Shown in pieces: positions 34,330-43,569 of a stretch of DNA of 64,000 nucleotides (its first letter is position 1; every line of letters begins with the position of its first letter). The stretch covers positions 855,087-919,086 of the forward strand of contig CBDFIW010000001.1 of assembly GCA_965248255.1 (NCBI GenBank), given 5' to 3'. Under the pieces are notes generated by a model. That model had not been told where the DNA came from and did no database searches. It was given only the letters and a program-made list of their open reading frames with translations. The stretch comes from JAKZVK01 sp965248255 (GTDB taxonomy: Bacteria; Acidobacteriota; Terriglobia; Bryobacterales; UBA6623). A program made the translations under genes and the position numbers.

Positions 34330-35917
34330 TGTCAAGGCCCAATAGAAATGTCCCCTTCGGTAGCCCAGTAGAAGTGTCCCCTTGGTGATAGGAGAGAATC
34401 GTCATCGTCGGGGCTGTGGAACTGTGGGAATCGCGCAGCGATTTCCAAGGGACGGTGGGAAGGGTGGAAAACCATCCACGGTTCCTCGAGCCCGGCACGG
34501 CTGCCGCCACAAGGTTTTCCACGCTTTCCATCCGACCCGGCATTTCCACAGCCCTCTTATGAATTCGCAGCTCGTGTTTTCCGCAACACAGCTCGCCGCC
34601 AGGGGTGGTTCGCCGCCGGCTTGCGTCTGGCCACCACGTTCCCCTGCGGTGCCGGCTTCGTCCGCAGCCGTGGCGTCGGCGTGGCGATCACTTCGTGCTC
34701 GATCTCGTGCCCCTCAAACCTCACCTGCAAGCTCTCATCGCGCCCCTGTTGGACCGTCACCCGTGCACCCGCCCCCACGCCCTGATTGCGTTTCGGCTTC
34801 AACTGCAAACAACGATTCTCGAAACGCACCACCTGGTCGTTGCTCACCACCCGTTCGTATTCGAAGCAGAACACCCCTCGCAGCTCGGCGCCGCGGGGTA
34901 GCGCCTGGTGAAAGTCCGCTCCCGCCGCCGGCTCGCAGCAGAAGCGCTCGTTGTGCTCGGCTAAGTACTCCTCGCCGAGGTAACGGTTCGCCGCCTCGTA
35001 ATCAACGATGCCCCGCAGCCGCATCTTCTTGATCAGGCGGTCCTGGTGCGTGCCGTGATGGCGTTCGACACGTCCCTTGGCTTGCGGCGACGATGCGGCA
35101 ATGATGCCAATGCCAAGCTTCGCGCACATGCGCCCGAACTGCGTCTCGGGCTTGATGCCTTCCAGTGCTTCCCGCGACGTCGGCTGGCGCTGGTAGACGT
35201 TTTTCCAGTCGCAGTACAACGCCTTGGGAACGCCGTGTTGGCGCACCCAGGCTTGGAGCAGATCGGCCGCGGCCCAGGTCGTTTCCTGGCCCGAGAAGCG
35301 GCACAGTGCAAGACCGGTCGCGTCATCGACAAAGTTCATCAGACAGGCTTTCGGGCCGCGTCCTTCCAGCCAGTGGTGGTGCGAACCGTCGAGTTGAATC
35401 AGCTCGCCGAAGTGCGCTTTGCGTTGCCGCCGGCTGCGATGCGGTGGGCGCTTGCGACTCCGGCTCCACAGGCCCGCCGCGAGCATCCAGCGCCGCAGCG
35501 TTTCGCGCGGCACTTCCAGGCCCTGATCGGCTGCCAGATGTTCCGACGCCAGCGTCGGCCCGAAGCGCTCGTGCCCCTCGCCCGCATAGTTTGCGTGCAC
35601 CAACTCGAGAACCTGCTCGCGGCGCTTGTCATCGGCTCGGTTCGAAGCGCGGCCGACGTTACCGTGCACCAAAGCCTTGACCCCGCCTGCTCGGTAACGC
35701 TTGTTGAGCCGCTTCGCTTGGCGGTAGCTGACCTCCAGCAGTGCGGTGGCTTCGGTCAACTTCAGTTCCCCTCGTTTCACTCGGCTCAGCACTTCGCCGC
35801 GCCTCAACTCCTTGGCACTCATCCATGTCCTTCCCAATCTTTCACCTCCTCGCAGAGGTCCAGATTAGGGGACATTTCTATTGGGCGCTCAAGGGGACAT
35901 TATCATTGGGCTTCAAC
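34330..35917. mobile_element. IS1202/ISNCY-like insertion sequence
   Basis: The 1588-base element begins TGTCAAGGCCCAATAGAAAT and, on the complementary strand of the right end, TGTTGAAGCCCAATGATAAT; both continue TGTCCCCTT. Each end then carries a second copy of the CCCAATAGAAATGTCCCC-like motif, so the ends have paired subterminal repeats. It is flanked by an exact 18-base duplication. Long duplications are known in the IS1202 group, and 15-18 bases are associated with its ISTde1-like branch. It sits between the kinase gene and a propeller gene and breaks no ORF I can see. Confidence 0.88.
34557..35822 (-). CDS. IS1202/ISNCY-type DDE transposase
   Basis: I choose the ATG at 35822 (MSAKELRRGE), with GAAGGA upstream; a TTG five codons earlier is also open. 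The 421-residue protein has an N-terminal HTH (KLTEATALLEVSYRQAKRLNKRY) and an rve integrase core: D in IQLDGSHHHWLEG, D in ALYCDWKNVY and E in SPQAKGRVERHHGT. The C-terminal part (FHQALPRGAELRGVFCFEYERVV) is the β-rich domain seen in this group. The ORF is intact and may be active. Confidence 0.88.
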   Translation of the reverse strand: MSAKELRRGEVLSRVKRGELKLTEATALLEVSYRQAKRLNKRYRAGGVKALVHGNVGRASNRADDKRREQVLELVHANYAGEGHERFGPTLASEHLAADQGLEVPRETLRRWMLAAGLWSRSRKRPPHRSRRQRKAHFGELIQLDGSHHHWLEGRGPKACLMNFVDDATGLALCRFSGQETTWAAADLLQAWVRQHGVPKALYCDWKNVYQRQPTSREALEGIKPETQFGRMCAKLGIGIIAASSPQAKGRVERHHGTHQDRLIKKMRLRGIVDYEAANRYLGEEYLAEHNERFCCEPAAGADFHQALPRGAELRGVFCFEYERVVSNDQVVRFENRCLQLKPKRNQGVGAGARVTVQQGRDESLQVRFEGHEIEHEVIATPTPRLRTKPAPQGNVVARRKPAANHPWRRAVLRKTRAANS

Positions 35918-35935
35918 AGGTGCTGAAAACAACAG
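35918..35935. repeat. 18-bp target duplication, right copy
   Basis: This exact copy of AGGTGCTGAAAACAACAG flanks the right end of the IS1202-like element. Deleting the element and one copy restores a continuous intergenic sequence ahead of the TolB-like gene. Confidence 0.9.
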
Positions 35936-35968
35936 ATGCAGCGTGTGGGCCTGCAGGGCGCAACCACT

Positions 35969-37009
35969 TTAGTGCTTCCAATCGGCTACGAAGATGTTGA
36001 ACTCGTAGCGGCCTTGGGCTTTCCAGTCGGACGTGAAGACGAGTTGCTTGCCATCGGGCGAGAATTCGGCGAACGAGGTGAAGCCGCCGAAGTCGGTGAC
36101 TTGCGTGAGGTTCGAGCCGTCGAGGTCCATCAGGAACAGCTCGAAGTGCCGGCTGTCGCAGTCGTGCTTGTTCGACGAAAAGATAATCTGCTTGCCATCG
36201 GGCGTGAACTGCGGAGCGAAGCTGGCGCAGCCGAATTCGGTTATCCGGCGGGCGTTGCCGCCGTCCGCATCAGCGACGAAGATTTCCATCTTCATCGGCG
36301 CCGTCAGATCCTGTGCCAGCAGATCCTTGTAGGTGCGGATCTTCTCGTCACCCTGGGGGTGATGGGCGCGCCAAACCATTTTCTTGCCGTCGGGGGAGAG
36401 GAACGCGCCGCCGTCATATCCCAAGCTCGTGGTGAGACGTTTCTTGCCGGAGCCGTCGACGGCCATTGACCACAAATCGAGGTCGCCCGAGGCCTTCGAG
36501 GTGTAGATCACTCGGCCTGCCTGCCAGTTCACGGTTGCCTCGGCGTCGTAGCCGTCGACCGAGGTCAGCTTGCGGAGGTTCTTGCCGTCGCTGCCGACCA
36601 CATAGATGTCGTAGCTTGGATAGACCGCCCAGACGTAGCCTTTGCTGCGGTCGGGGCGCGGCGGGCAGTCCGGCGAGCCCTCGTGGGTTGACGCAAACAA
36701 GATGTCTCGGCCGTCTGGTAGAAAGTAGCCGCACGTGGTCGCGCCCTTGCCGGTCGAGACCATCCGCACATCGCTACCATCCGCGTTCGGGCCGCCATCG
36801 GCGTTCATCACGTAGATCTGGTCGCAGTGATGATCGCCGCGGGTTGATTGGAAGACGAGTTGCCTCCCGTCTGGCGACCAGTAGGCCTCGGCGTTCTGTC
36901 CGCCGAAGGTCAGTTGCCGGATGTTGGTCAGGAAGCCGGCTGTTTGGGCGGAAATCGAGACGAGCCCCGAAGCCAGGAGGAACACGCCAAGTCGAGAAGC
37001 TAAAGTCAT
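35969..37009 (-). CDS. Secreted TolB-like β-propeller protein
   Basis: The 346-residue product starts with a signal peptide (LGVFLLASGLVSISAQ) and then has about six PD40/WD40 repeats: AYWSPDGRQLVFQS, GYFLPDGRDILFAS, GAFLSPDGKKMVWRA, QFTPDGKQIIFSS, EFSPDGKQLVFTS and others. It is entirely propeller, with no enzymatic domain, and is probably periplasmic. Such stand-alone propellers are abundant in Acidobacteriota; their ligands are not known. A Cys-containing loop (GSPDCPPRPD) may carry a disulfide. Confidence 0.85.
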   Translation of the reverse strand: MTLASRLGVFLLASGLVSISAQTAGFLTNIRQLTFGGQNAEAYWSPDGRQLVFQSTRGDHHCDQIYVMNADGGPNADGSDVRMVSTGKGATTCGYFLPDGRDILFASTHEGSPDCPPRPDRSKGYVWAVYPSYDIYVVGSDGKNLRKLTSVDGYDAEATVNWQAGRVIYTSKASGDLDLWSMAVDGSGKKRLTTSLGYDGGAFLSPDGKKMVWRAHHPQGDEKIRTYKDLLAQDLTAPMKMEIFVADADGGNARRITEFGCASFAPQFTPDGKQIIFSSNKHDCDSRHFELFLMDLDGSNLTQVTDFGGFTSFAEFSPDGKQLVFTSDWKAQGRYEFNIFVADWKH

Positions 37010-37284
37010 GGTTGAAGGTCTCGATTATATCCCATTGACGGGCAGCACCATACCTGGAACTGGACTGCTATATCTCGTATGGTGCCGTCAAGAAAACTCA
37101 AGATATTGTTGTTGAGTGTCTTTACAAAGCCCTTTCTTCAGAGTAGGATAACAGCGAATGGGGTGCCGTTGCGCCCCTGATTTGGGCCCCTTCCTGGCTC
37201 CGGTAGAAGGATCGCAGCGCCGGGGAGCGGGGCGGTTCCGTGTGGGTGCGGTGAGTGCGCCCGCTCTCGAAAGGTCGGAGTCTC

Positions 37285-40200
37285 TTGCTCAAGCTGAAGA
37301 AGATAGAACTGGCTGGCTTCAAATCGTTCTGCGAGCGTCAGCAGTTGCCGTTTAACGGCGGCGGTATCTCGGCCATCGTTGGGCCCAACGGGTGCGGCAA
37401 ATCGAACATCAGCGATTCGATTAGCTGGGTGCTGGGTGAGCGGTCGGCCAAGACCTTGCGCGGCGTGCGCATGCAGGACGTGATCTTCAGCGGCACGCGC
37501 ACCCGTAAGCCGTCGGGGATGGCGTCGGTGAGCATGACGCTGATGGACCCCGAGGCGTACCTTGCGGCGAAAACTTCCAACGGCCCGGCGGAGAAGCTCG
37601 CCCACGGGCCCGGCGAGATCGTCGTCACTCGTAAGCTATTTCGTTCGGGCGAGAGCCAGTACCTTTTGAACGGCAAAATCTGCCGGCTGCGGGACATCCA
37701 AGACCTATTCATGGGTACGGGTCTGGGCCCGGAGCATTACGCGATCATCGAGCAGGGGCGCGTCGAGCAGATTCTCAGTTCGCGGCCAAACGAGCGGCGG
37801 GCCATCATCGAAGAGGCCGCCGGGGTTACCAAGTTCAAGTCGAGGAAGCGCCTGGCGGAGTTCAAGCTCGAGAGCGCGCGCCAGAACCTACATCGCGTCA
37901 ACGACATCCTCCAAGAGGTGATTCGCCAGGTCAATTCGCTCAAGCGGCAGGCGTCGCGGGCGCGGCGCTATGCGGACCTCAAGAAGCAACGCGACGAGAA
38001 CCTGACGGTGTTGCTGGCGAGCCGGCGCCAGGACTTGCGGCGGCGGCTCGGCGAGGCATCGGCCGAGATGAAAGCGGCCGAGGAGGAGTACAGCGGCCTT
38101 GCCAGGCGCGTCAAGCAGATGGAGTCAGCCCGCGAGGAGAGCCGCATCCAGCAGCAAGAGAGCGAGCAGGTGCTGGAGCAGCAGCGAAGCGAGCTGTCGA
38201 ACGTGACGGTGGAACTCGAGCGGCTGCGGTCGCGTGTCGAGCAGCAGACGCGAACGGTCGAGGAGACCGGCCGGTGGCGCGAGCAAGCCGAGGCCGAGAT
38301 CGTTCAGCTCGACGCGCGTCTTCGCGAGATGGAAGAAGAGCTAAAGGTCGAGCAGCAGGCCCTAGCTGAAGTCAGCGGTCAAACCGAGCGGGGCCGAAAG
38401 CAGCTGGGTGAGAAGACCACGGAGTTGGAACAGGCCGATGCGGCGATCCTAGACCACGAGCAAGAGCGGGAGGAGATCCGACGCCGAGTCTTTGAGGTCC
38501 TCGGGGAAGTTGCTTCTCTGCGGAACGAGCTTGCCAAGGTCGAGGAATTTCTCGCCGGGAACCAACGCCACGTTGCCCGCGTGGAGGAGGAGAAGGCCTC
38601 CGTGGAAGGCGAGCTGGCCCAGTTGGAGGAACGGCGGCAAGAACTGGATCGCGAGGTGGAAGCCGGAAGAACCGGCGTCGCATCCCTCGCACAGACACGC
38701 GACCGAGTTCAACAAGAGATCACCAAGCTCAAGCAACAATCACAGCATAGCCGTGCGGAAGCCGAGCACCTTCAGCAGGAGCTGTCGCGTCTTCGGGCGA
38801 GGGGCGAGTCGCTCGAACAGATCCTCTCCCACCGCGCCTATACGACCGAGACGGTCAAGAACCTGTTCGCGACGATCAAACAGACGCCGCTCGCAGGGTT
38901 CGAGCCGATCGGCATTCTGGCTGACTACGTTGAGGTGGACGCGCCCTATGAAAAAGCCGCCGAGGGGTTTCTGCGCGACGAGTTGGAGTACGTTGTGGTC
39001 CGCAACTGGCAAGAGGCCGAACAGGGTATCTCGCTGTTAAGGAGCGACCTCGAAGGCTACGCGACGTTTCTGGTCCACCCGGAGTCGCCGATTCGCCCTG
39101 AAGAGCCGGCGCTCGGGCCCGAAACCGGGGTCACGGGCCGGTTCGCCGACCACGTCCGGCTGACGAACGGGTTGTCGGGGTCGGCCTCGACTCTACTGCC
39201 GAAGCTGCGGAGTTGCTATCTGGTGGACGAGCAGGCCGCCGCGCAGCGCCTGGCCGTGCAGTATCCGGACCTCTTCTTCCTTCTTCCCGATGGCTTGTGT
39301 TATCGCGGCTACACCGTCAGCGGCGGCAAGAAAGCGTCCGCCGGCCCATTGGCTCTGAAGCGCGAGTTGCGGGAGCTTCGTCCGCGGCTGCAGGAGAAAG
39401 AGCAGGGTCTCGAGACTGCCTCCGGCGAGGCGAAACGCCTTGAAGAAGAGCTGACGGCAAGGAGCGAGGAACTCGAGCGAGTTCAGGGGGCGCTTCAGAC
39501 ATCGGAGAAAGAGGCGCTGGCTAACGAACATCAGCTTCGGCAACTCGTCGATGGGCGGGACCGCGCCCGCCGCAATCTCGCCGTGGCGCAGTCAGAGCTG
39601 GAGCATCTGTTGCGCGAGGCGGAAGACGCCTCGGGGCGGCAAACGGAACAGCAGGCGGCGATCGAGCAAGGCGGCAAAGAGCGCCGCGAGGTGGAAGGCG
39701 GACTCGAAGACCTGGCCCGGCAGACGGAAGAGCAGCAGACGCTGCGCGTTCGGTTGGCGGAAGAGCAGACCCGCTTACGAACGAAGTTGGCGACGCTCGA
39801 AGAACGTAGCAAATCCGCCGCGGCGTCCCTTGAGCGCGTCCGTGCGCTGACCGAGGAGCAGACCGAACGCCGCCAGCGTGCCGCTCACCAAGTGGCCGAA
39901 TGGGAGGCCGAGTGTGTGCGGCTTTCGGAAGACAATCAGCAACTCGGCGAGCGCATCGAAGGCGAGTCAGCGAGAAGAGAGCAATTAGCGCAAGACGTGT
40001 CTCGATTGGCCGAGAGCCTGCAATCCTCGCGCACGCAGGACGCCGGGATAGACGGAGACCTGAAGCAGAAGCGGGAAGAATTGGAAACGGTTCGGGAGCG
40101 GCGCTCGAGTGCGGAGATGCGCATGGTCGAGTTGCGTTCCGAGACCCGCCATCTGGAAGAGATCTGTCAACGCGAGCTGCAGCGGTCTGTCGAAGAGCTA

Positions 40201-40947
40201 TTGACGGATGAGAGTGAGGAGTTCACCGCTGAGCAACTGGCGGAGGCCGAAGAGCGGCATCGCGAGGTCGAGACGAAGCTCGAGAACCTGGGGCCGGTGA
40301 ACGTGCTGGCGCTTCAGGAGTTCGAGCAGGAACAGCAGCGGCTCGAGTTTCTCGACACCCAACGGCAGGACTTACTCGACTCGATCCGTGACACCCGCAA
40401 GGCGATCGAGGAAATCGACGTCGTCTCGGGCCAACGGTTCGAGGAGGCCTTTGAACAGATCAATCTGCACTTCCGTCAGACGTTCTCGACGCTGTTTGGG
40501 GGTGGCCTGGGCGAGATGCGGCTGGTCGAATCCGAAGGCAGCAGCGCCGAAGCCGGGGTCGAGATCGTCGCTTCACCGCCGGGCAAGCGCCTGCAAAACA
40601 TCGCGCTGCTCTCAGGCGGTGAGAAGTCGCTCACCGCTATCGCACTGCTGATGGCCACCTTCCAGTACAAGCCCAGCCCGTTCTGCGTGCTCGATGAGGT
40701 GGACGCCGCCCTTGACGAGCCGAACATCATCCGCTACCGGCGGCTCGTGCAGCAGATGAGCGACCAAACGCAGTTCATTCTCATCACGCACAGCAAGGGC
40801 ACCATGGAAGCGGCGCAGACCCTCTACGGCGTCACCATGCAGGAGCCGGGCGTCTCGAAGCTGGTTTCGGTCAAGATGGGCGACCACGAGCCCGCACCGG
40901 CTCGCCGCACGCAGCAGGAGCCGGACGCGGTGACCGTGGGTACGTAG
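37285..40947 (+). CDS. smc: Chromosome segregation protein SMC
   Basis: SMC is the chromosome condensation ATPase, working with ScpA and ScpB. I choose TTG at 37285 (giving MLKLKKIELAGFKSF), since family members start exactly there; a GTG ten codons upstream is also in frame. The 1220-residue protein has Walker A GPNGCGKSN, a long coiled coil, a hinge at about 520-680 (GILADYVEVDAPYEKAAEGFL), a second coiled coil, the signature LLSGGEKSL and Walker B FCVLDEVDAALD. Length is typical of bacterial SMC. It has 275 bases of upstream non-coding DNA and no scpA or scpB neighbour here. Confidence 0.95.
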   Translation: MLKLKKIELAGFKSFCERQQLPFNGGGISAIVGPNGCGKSNISDSISWVLGERSAKTLRGVRMQDVIFSGTRTRKPSGMASVSMTLMDPEAYLAAKTSNGPAEKLAHGPGEIVVTRKLFRSGESQYLLNGKICRLRDIQDLFMGTGLGPEHYAIIEQGRVEQILSSRPNERRAIIEEAAGVTKFKSRKRLAEFKLESARQNLHRVNDILQEVIRQVNSLKRQASRARRYADLKKQRDENLTVLLASRRQDLRRRLGEASAEMKAAEEEYSGLARRVKQMESAREESRIQQQESEQVLEQQRSELSNVTVELERLRSRVEQQTRTVEETGRWREQAEAEIVQLDARLREMEEELKVEQQALAEVSGQTERGRKQLGEKTTELEQADAAILDHEQEREEIRRRVFEVLGEVASLRNELAKVEEFLAGNQRHVARVEEEKASVEGELAQLEERRQELDREVEAGRTGVASLAQTRDRVQQEITKLKQQSQHSRAEAEHLQQELSRLRARGESLEQILSHRAYTTETVKNLFATIKQTPLAGFEPIGILADYVEVDAPYEKAAEGFLRDELEYVVVRNWQEAEQGISLLRSDLEGYATFLVHPESPIRPEEPALGPETGVTGRFADHVRLTNGLSGSASTLLPKLRSCYLVDEQAAAQRLAVQYPDLFFLLPDGLCYRGYTVSGGKKASAGPLALKRELRELRPRLQEKEQGLETASGEAKRLEEELTARSEELERVQGALQTSEKEALANEHQLRQLVDGRDRARRNLAVAQSELEHLLREAEDASGRQTEQQAAIEQGGKERREVEGGLEDLARQTEEQQTLRVRLAEEQTRLRTKLATLEERSKSAAASLERVRALTEEQTERRQRAAHQVAEWEAECVRLSEDNQQLGERIEGESARREQLAQDVSRLAESLQSSRTQDAGIDGDLKQKREELETVRERRSSAEMRMVELRSETRHLEEICQRELQRSVEELLTDESEEFTAEQLAEAEERHREVETKLENLGPVNVLALQEFEQEQQRLEFLDTQRQDLLDSIRDTRKAIEEIDVVSGQRFEEAFEQINLHFRQTFSTLFGGGLGEMRLVESEGSSAEAGVEIVASPPGKRLQNIALLSGGEKSLTAIALLMATFQYKPSPFCVLDEVDAALDEPNIIRYRRLVQQMSDQTQFILITHSKGTMEAAQTLYGVTMQEPGVSKLVSVKMGDHEPAPARRTQQEPDAVTVGT

Positions 40948-40996
40948 CGGCGAGCGCGTGATAAGAGTGGGTTCCGTGTTTCGGCGAGGGCCTGAA

Positions 40997-41014
40997 CCCA
41001 CCCTCACGGGTGGG
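40997..41014. repeat. 7-bp GC hairpin after smc
   Basis: CCCACCC and GGGTGGG are exact reverse complements with a TCAC loop, 50 bases past the smc stop. It may aid termination, but the following bases (GCTCTGATG) lack a T-run. Confidence 0.35.
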
Positions 41015-41124
41015 GCTCTGATGTCCGTCCAGACGTTTTCTGCCGGTCTTGGCGACGCTTCCACTGCCTGGGATACAATCTTGAGACAGTGGCGCGTTGA
41101 ATGCGTCGGTTGGCGGAGGGCTGC

Positions 41125-42072
41125 ATGATGACAGAGTTGAAGGGAATCGCCTACCAACGCGGGAGCTACCTACCGGTCGAGGAGGCGAGCATCCCGATCC
41201 TTGACCCGGCATTCACAAAGAGCGACGTGGTTTTCGATGCCGTGTCGGTGTGGGACGGCAGCTTCTTCCGCCTCGACGATCACCTGAGACGCTTTCGCGC
41301 CTCTTGCGACTACGTCCGCATGACACCCCCTTGCCCGGAAGACGAGATCAGGCGCATCCTGGCGCAGTGCGTGGATCGTGCCGGCTTTTCCGCGGCGATT
41401 GTTTACATGCTATGCACGCGCGGGCGCTACGGGGGCGGCGTCGCTTTCGGCGATCCGCGCACCTGCGAGAACGAGTTCATGGCGTACTCGGTACCGTACT
41501 ACTGGGTCGTGCCGAGAGAGCGTGTCGAGACCGGGACGCATCTTTGGGTCGCCGAGACGCGCCGCGCGCCGGACGCCGCGATCAACCAGCGGATCAAGAG
41601 CTTCAATCGCATGGATCTCACCCGTGCCCAGTTTGAGGCTTTTGACGCCGGGGCCGATGCTCCTTTGCTGCTCTCCACCGACGGCTATCTCACCGAGGGG
41701 CCGGGGTTTAACCTGTGGATCCTCCGGGCCGGCAAGGCGCTTACGCCGGGCGACAACCTGCTCGAGGGCATCACGCGGCTGACCGTGTTCGATCTGTGCA
41801 GGGAAGCGGGCCTGGGCGCCGAAACCGCGAACCTCAGGCCCGAGGAACTGGCAGAGGCGGACGAGGCGTTCATCTCCACGTCGGGGGGCGGCCTGATCCC
41901 GCTCACGCGGGTCAACGGCCGTGCCATCGGCGACGGCAAGCCGGGGGCCGCTACGCGCCGGCTCGGTGCTCTCTATTGGGAGAAGCGTGCGCAGGGCTGG
42001 CACGGCACCCCCGTGGCCGAGTTGCTGGGCTTGGCTGCCGCGCCGGTCGCCGAACCCGCTGTTTCACGTTAG
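41125..42072 (+). CDS. PLP aminotransferase class IV (branched-chain/D-amino-acid type)
   Basis: I start at the first ATG of an ATGATG pair, with GGAGGG a few bases upstream. The 315-residue product is a fold-type IV PLP enzyme: YLPVEEASIPILDPAFTKSD near the start, the PLP Lys in INQRIKSFNRMDL, and YLTEGPGFNLWI as the TEGxxxN motif. LLEGITRLTVFDL binds the cofactor phosphate. These enzymes transaminate branched-chain or D-amino acids or act as lyases. The Tyr/Arg substrate residues I can see do not settle which. It has no amino-acid operon around it. Confidence 0.85.
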   Translation: MMTELKGIAYQRGSYLPVEEASIPILDPAFTKSDVVFDAVSVWDGSFFRLDDHLRRFRASCDYVRMTPPCPEDEIRRILAQCVDRAGFSAAIVYMLCTRGRYGGGVAFGDPRTCENEFMAYSVPYYWVVPRERVETGTHLWVAETRRAPDAAINQRIKSFNRMDLTRAQFEAFDAGADAPLLLSTDGYLTEGPGFNLWILRAGKALTPGDNLLEGITRLTVFDLCREAGLGAETANLRPEELAEADEAFISTSGGGLIPLTRVNGRAIGDGKPGAATRRLGALYWEKRAQGWHGTPVAELLGLAAAPVAEPAVSR

Positions 42073-42193
42073 TTCAACACTGTACGTCCCGGCATGCGAG
42101 GCGCGGGCCTGGGCTGAGCAAGAGCCCCGGGGCGTACCGACCTTGGGCGCCGAGAGCAGAGGGTCGGCCGTGTTGACTGCCTCGCGCGTTTCG

Positions 42194-43513
42194 TCAGGCC
42201 GCCCCGGAAGCTAACTCGCCGAGAGCCTGCACAACCTGATCCACCTGCCCGAAAGTGTTGTAGTAGTGCGTGGAAAAGCGGACCGGTACGCCCGGACGAT
42301 CGCTGCCCCCCCCCGGAACATACACGTCATACTTTTGGCGCAGGTATTCTTTTAGCTTCTTTCCTGGCACCTTCTCGATGCCGATACTGGTTATCCCCGC
42401 TGACATGTCGGAGCGCTGAGGCGTGTAGATCTTGACCCCAGGGATGTCGCTCGCCTTTCGCCTCAGGTAAGCGCCGAGTCCGCGGGTGCGCTGCTCCACA
42501 CGATGGCGGCCCAGGGCGTTTTGGAAATCCAAGGTGTCTTCTAGTGCCGCGACGACCGGCCAAGGACGACGTCCCACACTGAGGCTGTATTTGCGGGCTC
42601 CCTTCGGAGGGCGATCCCAGGGCAGGATGCTGATGTTCGGCCAGATGCGATCCTGAACGTCCTGCTTTACGAACAGCATGCCTGATCCCGCCGGTCCTGT
42701 CAGCCACCTGTGCGCGTTGCAGGCATAACCATCGACACCCCATTCTTCGAGACTGAACTGGATGTGGCCGACGCTGTGAGCGCCGTCGACAAAGCAAAGG
42801 ATGTCGTGGCTGTGGGCCAGCTTGGCCAGCTCCTTCACGGGCAGGAAACATCCCGTGCTGCCGAGCGGATTTGCGAAATGCATCACGCGGGTGCGGGCGG
42901 TGATCGCATCGTCGAAGGCGTTGAGAATGGTTGAAGGGTCGTCGGGCGGAATCGGAAACCGGACCTGCTTCACTCGAAGGCCGTAGCGCTTGGCTTGACG
43001 GCGCCAGGTTTCGCGGTTACTGGGATGTTCGTAGGCGGTAGTGAGAATCTCGTCTCCTTGCTTCAGATCCAGACCTTGGCAAAGGATCGTGTTGCCTTCG
43101 GTGGTGTTACGGGTGATCGCGATTTCGTCTATCGCGGCATCTAGAAAGTTCGCGGCCTTCCATCGTATCTGTTCGACCCGGTTCTGAAAGATTTGGCTGT
43201 TCTCATGTGGATTAACCGCCATCAACCTCCAATACTCCACCAGGGCCTCGTACACAGGTCTTGGGGTGGGACCCAAGGTGCCGTTGTTCATGTAGGTGAA
43301 GTCCTTCTCCAGCATGAAGCGCTTCCTGACCTTCTCCCAGTAGCCCTCGTCGACACGCCAGTCTTCTCGCGAGGCGTTGGCGGCCTTTTGCACTGTGAGA
43401 GCCGACTGGGCAAAGGCGGCCTTCACCTGAGTCAGCGTCGTCAAGGCCGCTGAGCCGGCAGCAAATTGCTGAAAAAAGTTCCGCCGGGAAGGGCGTGGTT
43501 TGGCAACGTTCAT
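42194..43513 (-). CDS. Tat-type exported class V aminotransferase-like protein, PLP lysine replaced by Arg
   Basis: The 439-residue product begins with a twin-arginine-like signal (RPSRRNFFQQFAAGSAAL). The body is fold-type I class V (isopenicillin-N-epimerase/cysteine-desulfurase-like): MNNGTLGPTPRPVYEAL, TTEGNTILCQGL, FVDGAHSVGHIQFS. At the usual HKW(L) PLP position the sequence is NAHRWLTGPAGSG, with Arg at about residue 269 (codon AGG at 42709-42707). A Lys codon differs by one base. If the alignment is right, the Schiff-base lysine is missing and normal transamination is unlikely. Export with a cofactor already bound would fit the Tat route. Confidence 0.85.
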   Translation of the reverse strand: MNVAKPRPSRRNFFQQFAAGSAALTTLTQVKAAFAQSALTVQKAANASREDWRVDEGYWEKVRKRFMLEKDFTYMNNGTLGPTPRPVYEALVEYWRLMAVNPHENSQIFQNRVEQIRWKAANFLDAAIDEIAITRNTTEGNTILCQGLDLKQGDEILTTAYEHPSNRETWRRQAKRYGLRVKQVRFPIPPDDPSTILNAFDDAITARTRVMHFANPLGSTGCFLPVKELAKLAHSHDILCFVDGAHSVGHIQFSLEEWGVDGYACNAHRWLTGPAGSGMLFVKQDVQDRIWPNISILPWDRPPKGARKYSLSVGRRPWPVVAALEDTLDFQNALGRHRVEQRTRGLGAYLRRKASDIPGVKIYTPQRSDMSAGITSIGIEKVPGKKLKEYLRQKYDVYVPGGGSDRPGVPVRFSTHYYNTFGQVDQVVQALGELASGAA

Positions 43514-43569
43514 GATGCACGTCCTTTTGGTGTTTCGCTTCTCTAGTGGGCTTGTTTTCCGTCTGGCTT

